Positions 1 to 8,886 of a DNA stretch of 64,000 nt are shown piece by piece. This stretch comes from Alteraurantiacibacter aquimixticola. GTDB taxonomy: Bacteria > Pseudomonadota > Alphaproteobacteria > Sphingomonadales > Sphingomonadaceae. Position 1 is the stretch's first letter. The number at the start of each line of letters is the position of its first letter. The translations under genes were made by a program, and so were the position numbers. A model generated the notes under the pieces. That model saw only the letters and a list, made by a program, of their open reading frames with translations, did not search any database and was not told the origin of the DNA. The stretch covers positions 702,840-766,839 of the forward strand of contig NZ_SSHH01000002.1 in assembly GCF_004965515.1 (NCBI RefSeq), given 5' to 3'.

Positions 1-283
1 TGATATGGACATAGCCCGACTGGTCACGATCATTGCGCCCCGCGATGGCGTTCCATTCGCCCGGCTGGGTGCAGGTAAAGGCGCTTTGGCGATAGAGCGC
101 ATCGAGCGGCTCTTCCGGCAATTCATAGAGAGGCTGCGCATTGCTCGCCGCCGCCTCGTAGCGGGCGAGCAGCGCCTCCTTCTCCTCCAGCCGTCCAAGC
201 TGCCAGATGCCGAGGCCGATCATGGTCGCGATGGCCGCGGCGACGATGATCGTGGGGATGAGCGGGATTTTGCGCTCACTCAT
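1..283 (-). CDS. SURF1 family cytochrome oxidase biogenesis protein (N-terminal part, cut by window edge)
   Basis: Only the first 94 codons are in the window; the gene runs off the left end. The product begins with a short basic N-terminus, then one hydrophobic segment (about residues 8-26) ending GLGIWQLGR, followed by the WQ/LxRxxxKexLl pattern and the QPGEWNAI stretch typical of SURF1. SURF1 proteins are inner-membrane factors that help place heme a in subunit I of aa3-type oxidase. The ATG overlaps the stop of the upstream DUF983 gene (ATGA), and it is the last visible gene of the cox operon, which supports the call. The C-terminal membrane segment cannot be checked. Confidence 0.85.
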   Translation of the reverse strand, partial: MSERKIPLIPTIIVAAAIATMIGLGIWQLGRLEEKEALLARYEAAASNAQPLYELPEEPLDALYRQSAFTCTQPGEWNAIAGRNDRDQSGYVHI

Positions 284-675
284 GACAAATCGCTCCCGTC
301 ATGGCGATGCTCTTCGGCGCGCGCTGTGTATTCGCGCACCAGCAGCGCGCCCTTTGCGAGCCGCAATCCGCCCAAAGTGCCCAGCACCACCAGCGGCAGC
401 CACAACACGATATGCACCCAGAAAGGCGGTTCCACCGCCAGCTCCAGCCACACCGCGAGGATCACTACAAGCGCGCCAATGCCCAGCGTCAGGAAAGCCG
501 CAGGTCCGTCACCGACATTGAACTTCCCGTAGTCGAGCCCGCAGGCGCGGCAGCGGTCGGCGAATTTCACGGGACCGATAAACAGCGTCCGCCCACCGCA
601 GCGGGGGCAGAGACCGAAAAGGGCAGCCTCCGCGAAGGAAGGCTGCCCTTTTGAAGTGTCGGAACTATCGGTCAC
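280..675 (-). CDS. DUF983 family membrane protein in the cox operon
   Basis: A 131-residue protein with a zinc-ribbon-like N-terminus: LCPRCGGRTLF at about residues 22-32 and CRACG at about 42-46 give two CxxC pairs. Two hydrophobic helices follow (about 58-80 and 87-107). This is the layout of DUF983 proteins, which commonly sit between coxC and surf1 in alphaproteobacteria. A role in oxidase assembly is inferred from context only. The start is GTG at 673-675, four bases after the ctaE stop; no better ATG lies upstream in frame without invading ctaE. Its stop overlaps the start of surf1 by four bases, so the two are translationally coupled. Confidence 0.8.
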   Translation of the reverse strand: MTDSSDTSKGQPSFAEAALFGLCPRCGGRTLFIGPVKFADRCRACGLDYGKFNVGDGPAAFLTLGIGALVVILAVWLELAVEPPFWVHIVLWLPLVVLGTLGGLRLAKGALLVREYTARAEEHRHDGSDLS

Positions 676-679
676 GCGA

Positions 680-1540
680 TCAATGGATCGGCGCGCCCCA
701 GCCGCCCCAGACATAGACGACGACGAAGAGGAACAGCCACACGACGTCGACGAAGTGCCAGTACCAGGCAGCCGCCTCGAAACCGAAATGCTGCTTCGGC
801 GTGAAGTGGCCCTTGTAGGTACGGAACAGGCACACGGCGAGGAAGATGGTGCCGACCAGCACGTGGAAGCCGTGGAAGCCGGTCGCCATGTAGAAGGCCG
901 AGCCGTAGGTATTGGTGCCGAAGGGGAACGGCGCATGGCCATACTCATAGGCCTGGATGGTGGTGAACAGCGCACCCAGCAGGACGGTGAGCCACAGGCC
1001 CTTCTTAAGGCCCTCGCGATCGCCATGGATCAGCGAGTGATGCGCCCAGGTGACCGTGGTGCCCGAGCACAGCAGGATCAGCGTGTTGAGCAACGGCAGG
1101 TCGAAGGCGTCCAGTACGTGGATGCCCTGTGACGGGAAGGTCCGCAGCGCGGATTCGCCATCTGCGCCAAGGCGGTTGAAGGTGATCCCGTCCACCACTT
1201 CCAGCGGTGCGGGGAACAGGGCGAAATCGAACCAGCTCCAGAACCAGCCGACGAAGAACATGACTTCCGAGGCGATGAACAGGATCATGCCGTAGCGCAT
1301 GTGCAGCTGCACGATCGGCGTATGATCGCCGCGCTGCGCTTCTTTCACGATCTTGGAGAACCAGCCAAAGAAAGTGGCGATCAGGCCGGCAATGCCGAGG
1401 CCCAGTACCAGGTGCGCACTGGCCATGTCATGCATGAGCAGCACCATGCCGCTGGTGAAGGTGAGGCCCGAGAAGGCGCCGATGATCGGCCAGATATCGG
1501 GATCGAGAATATGATAATCGTGGTTCTTGGCGCCAGCCAT
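680..1540 (-). CDS. ctaE: Cytochrome c oxidase subunit III
   Basis: A 286-residue polytopic membrane protein with seven predicted helices, matching subunit III of the aa3-type terminal oxidase. Family marks include YHILDPDIWP near the N-terminus, the helix FIASEVMFFVGWFWSWF with the conserved glutamate (E92), GTTVTWAHH, and the C-terminal WYWHFVDVVWLFLF. Subunit III stabilises the oxidase core and the proton-input side of subunit I. It follows ctaG by a 69-base gap and precedes the DUF983 gene by four bases. The length is normal for the family. Confidence 0.97.
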   Translation of the reverse strand: MAGAKNHDYHILDPDIWPIIGAFSGLTFTSGMVLLMHDMASAHLVLGLGIAGLIATFFGWFSKIVKEAQRGDHTPIVQLHMRYGMILFIASEVMFFVGWFWSWFDFALFPAPLEVVDGITFNRLGADGESALRTFPSQGIHVLDAFDLPLLNTLILLCSGTTVTWAHHSLIHGDREGLKKGLWLTVLLGALFTTIQAYEYGHAPFPFGTNTYGSAFYMATGFHGFHVLVGTIFLAVCLFRTYKGHFTPKQHFGFEAAAWYWHFVDVVWLFLFVVVYVWGGWGAPIH

Positions 1541-1609
1541 GGTCTCAGTCCTGGTTAGTCGTTCAGGCCCCTGCCCTTAGAGCGCGATGCCCCAAGGGTC
1601 CAGAGCCTA
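1541..1609. other. Spacer between ctaG and ctaE
   Basis: This is the longest gap inside the cox operon apart from the ctaC-ctaD spacer. I see no clear hairpin, promoter or small gene in it. The ctaE start is preceded by a weak purine-rich stretch. Confidence 0.5.
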
Positions 1610-2176
1610 TCACTCGGGTTTTGCACGGTGGAAGGTATAGGACAGGGTGATCTGTTCCACGCCTTCCATATTGGGATCGTCCAGCACCGCCGGATCCACG
1701 TAATAGAGCACCGGCATGCGGACTTCCTGGCCCGGCTGGAGCGTCTGTTCGGTGAAGCAGAAGCACTGGATCTTGTTGAAATAACGGCCGGCCTGTTCGG
1801 GCTCGACATTGAAGGTGGCGGTCCCGGTCACGGGCACGCTGGAATTGTTGCGGGCGGTATAGGTCGCCATGTCGCGCTGTCCGATGGATACCGTGTCGGT
1901 CACCTGCACCGGACGGAAGGTCCAGGGCATGTCGGTGGCGGTATTGGCGTCGAACCGGATCGAGAAGCTGCGTCCGCCCGCGCTCGCCGCAAGCCGTTCG
2001 GCGAGGTCGGCTTCCGCCTCCGTCGCCACCTGCGTGGTGCCGCCAAAACCGGTGACGCGGCAGAAGAGGTCGTAAAGCGGCACCGCAGCATAGCCCAGAC
2101 CAAGCATTGCCAGCGCGATGCCGAAAGCGATCAGCATGGTGCGGCGGTTGCGATGGTCCAGCGTGGCGGCGCTCAT
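1610..2176 (-). CDS. ctaG: Cytochrome c oxidase assembly protein CtaG/Cox11
   Basis: A 188-residue protein with one N-terminal membrane anchor (about residues 13-33) and a periplasmic immunoglobulin-like domain. The copper-binding CFCF motif is intact (C138 and C140, in QCFCFTEQTL), as is the membrane-proximal YDLFCRVTGFGG stretch with the third conserved cysteine. Cox11/CtaG delivers copper to the CuB site of subunit I. The start overlaps the stop of the small upstream gene as TGATG, so the two are coupled. Position between ctaB and ctaE is the usual alphaproteobacterial order. Confidence 0.96.
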   Translation of the reverse strand: MSAATLDHRNRRTMLIAFGIALAMLGLGYAAVPLYDLFCRVTGFGGTTQVATEAEADLAERLAASAGGRSFSIRFDANTATDMPWTFRPVQVTDTVSIGQRDMATYTARNNSSVPVTGTATFNVEPEQAGRYFNKIQCFCFTEQTLQPGQEVRMPVLYYVDPAVLDDPNMEGVEQITLSYTFHRAKPE

Positions 2177-2301
2177 CAGTCGGTCATCCGCACGATCGTG
2201 ATCATGTAGAACAACACGACAAAGCCCAGCAGCAGCAGGCCCAGCGCAAGGTTACGTGCCTTGCGGCGGCGGGTGAATTCCTTTTCCTCTTCGGGCGTCA
2301 T
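2176..2301 (-). CDS. Small single-pass membrane protein of the cox operon (41 aa)
   Basis: A 41-codon gene lying exactly between ctaB and ctaG. Its ATG overlaps the ctaB stop by four bases (ATGA), and its TGA overlaps the ctaG start by one base. The peptide has an acidic/basic N-terminus ([16 protein letters not shown]) and one hydrophobic helix (about residues 17-36) ending in VRMTD. Similar very short membrane proteins occur at this place in many alphaproteobacterial cox operons, and some are annotated as CoxF-like. The function is unknown; a role in assembly or as a minor subunit is inferred from the double overlap. Confidence 0.85.
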   Translation of the reverse strand: MTPEEEKEFTRRRKARNLALGLLLLGFVVLFYMITIVRMTD

Positions 2302-3236
2302 GACAGCACCATCCTATCCACGACGAGGGCAGTAAACAGGGCAAAGAGATAGAGGACCGAGAAGGCGAAGAGGCGCTTTTCGGGCTTCATCGCATCGCCT
2401 TCCTCCGCCTCGCGAAAGGCGACGGGGACGGACAGCGCCAGGAACAAGCCAGAAAGCAACAGCGCGGAAATGCCGTAGATCGCGCCCGTGCCGCCGATGG
2501 CCCAAGGGACAAGGCTGATAAGCAGAAGGGCAATCGAATAGGCGAAAATCTGGCGGCGGGTCGCCGTCTCACCCGCGACCACCGGCATCATCGGGATGCC
2601 GACCTTGGCGTAATCGGTCTTCACGAACAGGGCGAGCGCCCAGAAGTGCGGCGGGGTCCAGATGAAGATGATGGCGAAGAGCAGCACCGGCATCAGCGTG
2701 ATCTCGCCCGTCACCGCCACCCAGCCGATCAGCGGCGGGAATGCACCCGCGCCGCCACCGATGACGATGTTCTGGGGCGTGCGCGGCTTCAGCCAGATCG
2801 TGTAGATCACCGCATAGTAGATGATCGAGGCGGCAAGGATGATCGCGGCGAGCCAGTGCACGGCCAGCCCCATCACCATCACCGAGACGCCCGAAAGGAT
2901 CATGCCGAAATCGCGTGCATCCTCGCGCCGCAGCTTGCCCATGGGCAGCGGACGCTTGGCGGTGCGCTTCATTCCGGCATCGATATCGGCTTCCCACCAC
3001 TGGTTGAGCGCAGCAGCTCCGCCCGCGCCCAGCGCGATGCAGAGAATGGCCGTAAAACCGATCACCGGGTGGATGCTGCCGGGCGCGGCGAGCAGTCCGG
3101 CGAGGCCGGTAAAGACCACCAGGCTCATCACGCGCGGCTTGGTCAGCGCGTAGAAGTCGCGCCATTCGGCGGGCATCGTGGCAATTGGGGCAGCTGTGCT
3201 GGCCATGCTGGCTTGTTCGTCTTCCATCCTGTTCAT
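2298..3236 (-). CDS. ctaB: Protoheme IX farnesyltransferase (heme O synthase)
   Basis: A UbiA-superfamily prenyltransferase that adds a farnesyl group to heme b, giving heme O for the aa3 oxidase. The first aspartate-rich motif is seen as [15 protein letters not shown] and the second catalytic loop as [14 protein letters not shown]; about nine hydrophobic helices follow one another. The start is uncertain. ATG at 3236 is chosen, but ATG codons at 3227 and 3206 are possible and no strong ribosome site separates them. The conserved part begins at [11 protein letters not shown]. The stop overlaps the next small gene by four bases. Confidence 0.93.
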   Translation of the reverse strand: MNRMEDEQASMASTAAPIATMPAEWRDFYALTKPRVMSLVVFTGLAGLLAAPGSIHPVIGFTAILCIALGAGGAAALNQWWEADIDAGMKRTAKRPLPMGKLRREDARDFGMILSGVSVMVMGLAVHWLAAIILAASIIYYAVIYTIWLKPRTPQNIVIGGGAGAFPPLIGWVAVTGEITLMPVLLFAIIFIWTPPHFWALALFVKTDYAKVGIPMMPVVAGETATRRQIFAYSIALLLISLVPWAIGGTGAIYGISALLLSGLFLALSVPVAFREAEEGDAMKPEKRLFAFSVLYLFALFTALVVDRMVLS

Positions 3237-3286
3237 GTGGCAGGGGCGCAACCGTTGCCGGCGCGCCCCCACCCCTTGACTGTCAT

Positions 3287-3302
3287 CCCCGCAGGTGCGG
3301 GG
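3287..3302 (-). other. Hairpin between ctaD and ctaB
   Basis: CCCCGCA, two spacer bases, then TGCGGGG form a perfect 7-bp stem just after the ctaD stop. No T-run follows on the minus strand, so it looks more like an RNA-stability or processing element between cistrons than a terminator. Confidence 0.5.
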
Positions 3303-3312
3303 CGCGCTGTCA

Positions 3313-5028
3313 TCAGGCCTTGGCCGGGGCCGGGCTGATGTGATCGTCGGCCGAATGATGGTCCTCGATCACCGGCAGCGTTTCGAACTGGTGGAACGGC
3401 GGCGGGCTCGACAGCGACCATTCCAGCGTCGTCGCGCCTTCGCCCCAGTAGTTGGGTGCAGCCTTCTTACCGGCCACGAAAGCGTAGATGATGTTGATGA
3501 AGAACACCGCGACCGAGATGAGCGTGATTACATAGCCAAGGCTGGCAACATGGTTCCACTGCTCGAAAGCCGGGGTGTAGTCCGGATAGCGGCGCGCCAT
3601 GCCCTGCAGGCCCAGGAAGTGCATCGGGAAGAAGACCATGTTGACGCCGATGAAGAAGATCCAGAACTGCAGGTGCGACAGGAATTCGCTGTGCATGCGG
3701 CCGAACATCTTCGGGAACCAGTAGTACCAGCCCGCGAACATCGAGGTGACCGCACCGAGCGACAGCACGTAGTGGAAGTGCGCCACCACGTAATAGGTGT
3801 CGTGCAGGTTATCGTCGATGCCGCCATTGGCCAGCACCACGCCGGTCACGCCGCCCACGGTGAACAGGAAGATGAAGCCCATCGCCCAGACCATCGGGCT
3901 CTTGAACTCGATCGAACCGCCCCACATCGTGGCGATCCAGCTGAAGATCTTGATGCCGGTAGGCACTGCGATGACCATGGTGGCCGCGGTGAAGTACATC
4001 TTCGTGTTCACGTCGAGGCCCACGGTGTACATGTGGTGTGCCCAGACGATGAAGCCGACCACACCGATCGCAACCATGGCATAGGCCATGCCGAGATAGC
4101 CGAAGACCGGCTTCTTGGAGAAGGTCGCCACGATCTGGCTGATCATGCCGAAGCCCGGCAGGATCATGATGTAGACTTCCGGATGGCCGAAGAACCAGAA
4201 CAGGTGCTGGTAGAGCACCGGATCACCGCCACCGGCCGGATCGAAGAAGGTCGTGCCGAAGTTGCGGTCCGTCAGCAGCATGGTGATGGCAGCAGCCAGC
4301 ACCGGCAGCGCCAGCAGCAGCAGGAATGCGGTGACCAGCACCGACCACACGAACAGCGGCATTTTGTGCAGCGTCATGCCCGGGGCACGCATGTTGAAGA
4401 TGGTGGTGATGAAGTTTGTCGCGCCCAGGATCGAGCCGGCACCGGCAAGGTGCAGCGAGAAGATCGCGAAGTCGACCGCGGGACCCACGGACCCGGTCGT
4501 CGACAGCGGCGCATAGACCGTCCAGCCCGTGCCCGCGCCCAGTCCCACGCCGCCCGGCACGAAGGCCGAGAACATCAGCGAGAGGAAGCCGGCCACGGTC
4601 AGCCAGAAGGAGATGTTGTTCATGCGCGGGAAGGCCATGTCCGGCGCGCCGATCATCAGCGGCACGAACCAGTTGCCGAAACCGCCGATCATGGCGGGCA
4701 TGACCATGAAGAAGACCATGATCAGGCCGTGCGCGGTGATCAGCACGTTCCACATGTGGCCCTGCTGGTCGAACGTGCCTTCACCGCCGAGGAATTCGAC
4801 GATCTGACCCATGATCTGCAGGCCCGGTTCGGCCAGTTCCCAGCGCATCAGGCCGGAAATGCCGCCGCCGATCACACCCGCGATAATCGCGAAGATCAGG
4901 TACAGCGTACCGATGTCCTTGTGGTTGGTCGACATGAACCAGCGCGCGAAGAAGCCGGGCTTGTGATCGGCATGATCGTGCGCGTGTTCGTCGTGGTGGG
5001 CGTCAAAACCTTCTGCGGTAGTGGCCAT
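3313..5028 (-). CDS. ctaD: Cytochrome c oxidase subunit I
   Basis: The 571-residue catalytic subunit of aa3-type oxidase, which reduces oxygen to water and pumps protons. Visible ligands: H100 ([10 protein letters not shown]) and H419 (VVAHFHYVL) for low-spin heme a, H417 for heme a3, and H282, H331 and H332 for CuB. Y286 in GHPEVY would form the His-Tyr crosslink. K360 in PTGIKIFSW marks the K channel. The N-terminal 25 residues are His/Asp-rich ([12 protein letters not shown]), which could bind metal but is common in this family. It lies downstream of ctaC and upstream of ctaB. Confidence 0.98.
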   Translation of the reverse strand: MATTAEGFDAHHDEHAHDHADHKPGFFARWFMSTNHKDIGTLYLIFAIIAGVIGGGISGLMRWELAEPGLQIMGQIVEFLGGEGTFDQQGHMWNVLITAHGLIMVFFMVMPAMIGGFGNWFVPLMIGAPDMAFPRMNNISFWLTVAGFLSLMFSAFVPGGVGLGAGTGWTVYAPLSTTGSVGPAVDFAIFSLHLAGAGSILGATNFITTIFNMRAPGMTLHKMPLFVWSVLVTAFLLLLALPVLAAAITMLLTDRNFGTTFFDPAGGGDPVLYQHLFWFFGHPEVYIMILPGFGMISQIVATFSKKPVFGYLGMAYAMVAIGVVGFIVWAHHMYTVGLDVNTKMYFTAATMVIAVPTGIKIFSWIATMWGGSIEFKSPMVWAMGFIFLFTVGGVTGVVLANGGIDDNLHDTYYVVAHFHYVLSLGAVTSMFAGWYYWFPKMFGRMHSEFLSHLQFWIFFIGVNMVFFPMHFLGLQGMARRYPDYTPAFEQWNHVASLGYVITLISVAVFFINIIYAFVAGKKAAPNYWGEGATTLEWSLSSPPPFHQFETLPVIEDHHSADDHISPAPAKA

Positions 5029-5082
5029 GTTCGTCTCGCAACCTTGCTCTAATTCGTATCGTTACACTTGCGCTGGCGGAAA

Positions 5083-6066
5083 TCAGGCTTCCGCGGCAGC
5101 CTCTTCGGTTTCGGCAGCTTCCTCGGCGGGCACTTCAACCTCGACCGCGGGCTCTTCCTCGCCGCTGATGGTGCCGCCCTGGGCCAGCACCCATGCCTGG
5201 TAGTCTTCCATGGACCGCGCCTCGATCGCGATCGGCATATAGCCGTGACGCGCGCCGCACAGTTCCATGCACTGGCCGTAATAGATGCCCTCTTCCTCGA
5301 TGGTCAGCATCTTCTCGTTGATGCGGCCGGGAACGGCGTCCATCTTGAACCACAGCGAGGGGATGCCGAAGGCGTGGATCACATCCGCGCCGAAGGTCTG
5401 GATGCGCAGCGGCGTGTTCACCGGAACGACCATGCGGTTGTCCACGGCAAGCTGGACCGGCAGGTTGGCTGCCAGCGCATCAGCCTCAGGCATCATGTTC
5501 GAGATGACCTCGAACCCGCCATTGTCGACATATTCGTAGGTCCAGTACCACTGGTAGCCATTGGCCTTGATCGTGATCGCATCTTCCGGCGGCGCTTCGT
5601 ACTGCGCTGCCAGCAGGCGGATCGAGGGAACGGCAATCACCAGCAGGATGATCACGGGAATCACCGTCCAGACGACTTCGATCAGCGTGTTGTGGCTGGT
5701 CTTGGACGGAACGGGATTGGCGCCACGACGATAACGCACCACCACCCACAGCAGCAGGAACAGCACAAAGATGCTGATCACGGTGATGATCGGCATCAGG
5801 ATCGCATCATGCATCCACAGCGCATATTCGCCATTGGGCGAATATTGCTGCTGGAAGGTCAGGCCGCCCGGTTCGGGCTGGCCCTTGATCATGTCGGCAC
5901 CAAAATGCTCGAATGCGGGCGCCTCTGCAGCAGCCTCTTCCACCACGGCTTCAGCCGATTCCGCATCCTGAGCCATGGCGGCTTGCGGAGCGAACACAAG
6001 GGTGAAGGCCGCGGCAAGGATTGTCAGGATATGCAGCCGCTTGCGGGCGATCTCGCCGAAATTCAT
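5083..6066 (-). CDS. ctaC: Cytochrome c oxidase subunit II
   Basis: 327 residues: a signal peptide (about 1-32, ending APQAAMAQ), two membrane helices (about 88-111 and 129-151) and a periplasmic cupredoxin domain carrying the CuA site. CuA ligands are visible as H231, C266, E268, C270, H274 and M277 (CMELCGARHGYM), and the electron-entry tryptophans as YQWYWTYEY. The acidic, Ala/Glu-rich tail after residue 305 has no known role. ATG at 6066 was chosen over one 39 bases upstream because GGACAG precedes it and the signal peptide then has a normal length. First gene of the cox operon. Confidence 0.97.
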   Translation of the reverse strand: MNFGEIARKRLHILTILAAAFTLVFAPQAAMAQDAESAEAVVEEAAAEAPAFEHFGADMIKGQPEPGGLTFQQQYSPNGEYALWMHDAILMPIITVISIFVLFLLLWVVVRYRRGANPVPSKTSHNTLIEVVWTVIPVIILLVIAVPSIRLLAAQYEAPPEDAITIKANGYQWYWTYEYVDNGGFEVISNMMPEADALAANLPVQLAVDNRMVVPVNTPLRIQTFGADVIHAFGIPSLWFKMDAVPGRINEKMLTIEEEGIYYGQCMELCGARHGYMPIAIEARSMEDYQAWVLAQGGTISGEEEPAVEVEVPAEEAAETEEAAAEA

Positions 6067-6141
6067 CTGTCCAACGCTTTCCGTTCTGTTGCGGGCACAA
6101 GACATGGCCCATCAACCCTTCAAAAGGGCAATCCGGGCGCG

Positions 6142-6171
6142 CCTATACGCCCGCTTGCCCCATGCCTCAAG
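6142..6171 (-). promoter_or_regulatory. Candidate sigma-70-type promoter of the cox operon
   Basis: On the minus strand CTTGAG and TATAGG are separated by 18 bases, about 75 bases upstream of the ctaC start. This is the only good -35/-10 pair I see in the 190-base gap shared with pyrE. Spacing and match are acceptable but not strong. Confidence 0.35.
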
Positions 6172-6256
6172 CGCTTCTAGGGAGATTTTTCACGATTGGC
6201 GATGCGGGCTTAGGTCCGGCCACCCGACAAATCACCGAAAGGCCCGTTGAACACCG

Positions 6257-6844
6257 ATGACCGAAGACGAGGTTCTTGCCGAATTCCGCAGCAGCCAGGC
6301 GCTGCTCGAAGGCCACTTCAAACTTTCCTCCGGCCGCCACTCGGCGCATTACCTGCAATGCGCGCGCGTGCTGATGAATCCGGAGCGTGCCTCCAGGCTG
6401 GCGCTCGCCATCGCGCAGAAGATCCCGCGCGAGGTGAAGAGCAAGATCGACCTTGTCGTGTCGCCCGCCATGGGTGGCCTCATCATCGGCCATGAAATGG
6501 GCCGTGCGCTGAACAAGGATGCCATTTTCGTCGAACGCCCCACAGGCACTTTCGAGCTGCGCCGGGGATTCGCGATTCCCGAAGGCGCCAAGGTGCTGAT
6601 GGTGGAAGACGTGGTGACCACCGGCCTTTCCAGCCGCGAGGCGATGGAATGCGTGCGCGCCGAAGGCGGCGAGGTGATCGCCGAGGCGGCGCTGGTCGAT
6701 CGTTCAGCAGGATCGGTCGATCTCGGTGTGCCCTTCTTCCCGCTGGTGGCGATCAATTTCCCCACCTATGCCGAGGACGAATTGCCGGAAGATCTGGCCG
6801 CGATTCCCGTCACCAAGCCGGGCAGCCGCTCCGAAAAGAAGTGA
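6257..6844 (+). CDS. pyrE: Orotate phosphoribosyltransferase
   Basis: A 195-residue type I phosphoribosyltransferase that joins orotate and PRPP to make orotidine monophosphate in pyrimidine synthesis. The PRPP-binding motif is VLMVEDVVTTGLSSREAM (about residues 114-131). The N-terminal KLSSGRHSAHYLQC and the flexible-loop region FVERPTGTFELRRGF also match the family. It opens a tightly packed plus-strand block; its TGA is followed one base later by the pdxJ ATG. It is divergent from ctaC across a roughly 190-base gap that must hold both promoters. Confidence 0.95.
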   Translation: MTEDEVLAEFRSSQALLEGHFKLSSGRHSAHYLQCARVLMNPERASRLALAIAQKIPREVKSKIDLVVSPAMGGLIIGHEMGRALNKDAIFVERPTGTFELRRGFAIPEGAKVLMVEDVVTTGLSSREAMECVRAEGGEVIAEAALVDRSAGSVDLGVPFFPLVAINFPTYAEDELPEDLAAIPVTKPGSRSEKK

Positions 6845-6845
6845 C

Positions 6846-7601
6846 ATGAGCAGCACTCTCCGCCCCGAAAAGCTCAGGCTGGGCGTGAATATCGATCACG
6901 TCGCCACCATCCGTAATGCGCGCGGCGGGGACCATCCCGATCCTGTGCGCGCGGCGGAGATCGTCGCCCGCGTGGGCGGCGACGGCATCACGGCGCATCT
7001 GCGCGAGGATCGCCGCCATATCCGCGACGACGACCTGAAGCGAATCCAGGAAGCGACCGACCTGCCGCTCAACCTGGAAATGGCCGCGACCGAGGAAATG
7101 CTGGCCATCGCCCTCGCCCATAAGCCGCATGCCGCCTGCATCGTCCCCGAAAAGCGCGAGGAGCGCACGACCGAGGGCGGACTCGACGCGGCAGGCCAGG
7201 ACAACCAGCTGGCGCCCATCGTCACCCGGCTCACCGACGCGGGTATCCGCGTCTCACTGTTCATCGAGGCGAGCGAGCGCCAGCTCGATGCCGCATTGCG
7301 CCTGGGCGCGCCGGTGGTGGAATTCCACACCGGCGAATATGCCCATGCCCATCTCGACGGTGATCCGGCACGGATGGAACGCGAGCTGAAGCGCGTGGCG
7401 GATATGGCCGCGCTCGCCGCCAAGAACGGGATCGAGCCGCATGCCGGGCACGGCCTCACCTATGAGAATGTCCAGCCGATCGCGGCGATTCCCCAGCTGG
7501 CGGAGCTCAATATCGGCCACTACCTCGTCGGCGAGGCGGTGTTCGTCGGGCTGGAAGCTGCCGTGCTGCGGATGCGCGAACTGATGGACGCCGCGCGATG
7601 A
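6846..7601 (+). CDS. pdxJ: Pyridoxine 5'-phosphate synthase
   Basis: A 251-residue TIM-barrel enzyme that condenses 1-deoxyxylulose 5-phosphate with 3-amino-2-oxopropyl phosphate, the last ring-closing step of DXP-dependent vitamin B6 synthesis. Typical blocks are [17 protein letters not shown] near the N-terminus, [28 protein letters not shown], and [11 protein letters not shown] plus [15 protein letters not shown] near the C-terminus. The ATG at 6846 lies one base after the pyrE stop, and the frame upstream of it is just antisense-type read-through of pyrE. The stop overlaps the acpS start by four bases. Confidence 0.96.
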   Translation: MSSTLRPEKLRLGVNIDHVATIRNARGGDHPDPVRAAEIVARVGGDGITAHLREDRRHIRDDDLKRIQEATDLPLNLEMAATEEMLAIALAHKPHAACIVPEKREERTTEGGLDAAGQDNQLAPIVTRLTDAGIRVSLFIEASERQLDAALRLGAPVVEFHTGEYAHAHLDGDPARMERELKRVADMAALAAKNGIEPHAGHGLTYENVQPIAAIPQLAELNIGHYLVGEAVFVGLEAAVLRMRELMDAAR

Positions 7602-7999
7602 TCATCGGCATGGGCAGCGACCTCTGCAATATCGAGCGAATCCAGAATTCGCTCGACCGTTTCGGTGAGCGGTTCACGAATCGCGTCTTCACCGAGATCG
7701 AGAATGCCAAGGCCGCGCGTCGGCCGCATACGCGCGCAGGCACCTATGCCAAGCGCTTCGCCGCCAAGGAGGCGTTCAGCAAGGCAGTGGGCACGGGCTT
7801 CAAGCGCGGTGTGTTCATGCGGGATATTGGCGTTATCAACGCCCCCTCCGGCGCGCCGACTCTCCGCCTTGAAGGCGGCGCGGCAGCGCGGCTGGTGGAG
7901 CTGACGCCTGAGGGCCATGGGGTCACCATTCATCTCACCCTCACCGACGATCACCCATGGGCGCAGGCCTTCGTCATAATCGAGGCGCATCGGCTGTGA
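7598..7999 (+). CDS. acpS: Holo-[acyl-carrier-protein] synthase
   Basis: A 133-residue AcpS-type phosphopantetheinyl transferase, which loads 4'-phosphopantetheine from CoA onto acyl carrier protein. The Mg-binding aspartate sits in [13 protein letters not shown] (D9) and the second acidic ligand in [16 protein letters not shown]. The pdxJ-acpS-lepB order is common in alphaproteobacteria. The gene overlaps both neighbours: ATGA with pdxJ and GTGA with lepB, suggesting coupled translation. Confidence 0.96.
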   Translation: MIIGMGSDLCNIERIQNSLDRFGERFTNRVFTEIENAKAARRPHTRAGTYAKRFAAKEAFSKAVGTGFKRGVFMRDIGVINAPSGAPTLRLEGGAAARLVELTPEGHGVTIHLTLTDDHPWAQAFVIIEAHRL

Positions 8000-8886
8000 G
8001 CGAGGACGACGGAAACGAGAAGAAGGGCGTCAACTGGTGGGCGGAAGCGCGCGGCCTGGTGCTGATGCTGCTGGGGGTGCTGGCCTTCCATACCTTTATC
8101 GCCAAGCCCTTCTACATCCCCTCGGGCTCCATGGTTCCGGGACTGATGGTGGGAGACCGGCTGGTGGTCTCCAAATATCCCTATGGCTGGAGCTGGGTTT
8201 CCGCGAGCTTCCATATCCTGCCGCGCGACGACTGGCGGATTGCCCCTGCCACGCCCGAATATGGCGATATCGTCATTGCCGTGCCGCCGAACCGGGCGGA
8301 GGATTACATCAAGCGCGTGGTCGCGCTGCCGGGTGACCGGATTGCGATGGTCGACGGGCAGATCATCCTCAATGGCGAGCCGGTGCCGCAAGCCGTCGAG
8401 CCGGCGGTGCGGCTGCCGACCGAAAACCAGAACATGTGCAGCAATGACGGCTTCTACGTCTCTCCCTGCCTCGACGTATTCGAACCCTATCGCGTGCGGC
8501 TGGAGGATGGCAGCGAGGTATATGAACCGCCCACCTATCGCGAAACGCTGCCCAATGGGGCGAGCTACCTCATCATCGACCACATGGATCAGTATCTCGA
8601 CAATTTCGACGAGCTGACGGTGCCAGATGGCCATGTCTTCCTGATGGGCGACAATCGCGACCATTCGGCGGACAGCCGCGCCACCGTCGACCGTAAGGGC
8701 CTGGGCGGCCCGGTTCCCATCGCCGATATCGGCGGCCGGGCGGAGTTCATCACCTTCTCGCTCGACGGGCAGGCGACGCTCAATCCCTTGACTTGGATAC
8801 CCGCTCTCAGGCCTGATCGGGCATGGACCAGCCTCAGGCCGCCGCTGGACGGGGCCGGCACAGGGGAAGAGAGCGCCGATGAATAG
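7996..8886 (+). CDS. lepB: Signal peptidase I
   Basis: A 296-residue membrane serine protease that cleaves Sec and Tat signal peptides. The catalytic Ser45 is in [11 protein letters not shown] and the catalytic Lys106 in [12 protein letters not shown]; the box [11 protein letters not shown] is also present. One N-terminal membrane anchor covers about residues 18-36. GTG at 7996 overlaps the acpS stop as GTGA and is preferred to an ATG 39 bases upstream that lies inside acpS. The long insert between the catalytic Lys and the GDNRD box is normal for alphaproteobacterial forms. Confidence 0.95.
   Translation: MSEDDGNEKKGVNWWAEARGLVLMLLGVLAFHTFIAKPFYIPSGSMVPGLMVGDRLVVSKYPYGWSWVSASFHILPRDDWRIAPATPEYGDIVIAVPPNRAEDYIKRVVALPGDRIAMVDGQIILNGEPVPQAVEPAVRLPTENQNMCSNDGFYVSPCLDVFEPYRVRLEDGSEVYEPPTYRETLPNGASYLIIDHMDQYLDNFDELTVPDGHVFLMGDNRDHSADSRATVDRKGLGGPVPIADIGGRAEFITFSLDGQATLNPLTWIPALRPDRAWTSLRPPLDGAGTGEESADE

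Noticed and set aside
3287-3302. The CCCCGCA/TGCGGGG hairpin as a CRISPR repeat or terminator
   Set aside because: It occurs only once here, is too short for a CRISPR repeat, and no T-run follows.
3295-5052. A long open frame on the plus strand opposite ctaD
   Set aside because: It is His/Asp/Arg-rich with no family features and arises from codon bias of the GC-rich ctaD gene on the other strand.
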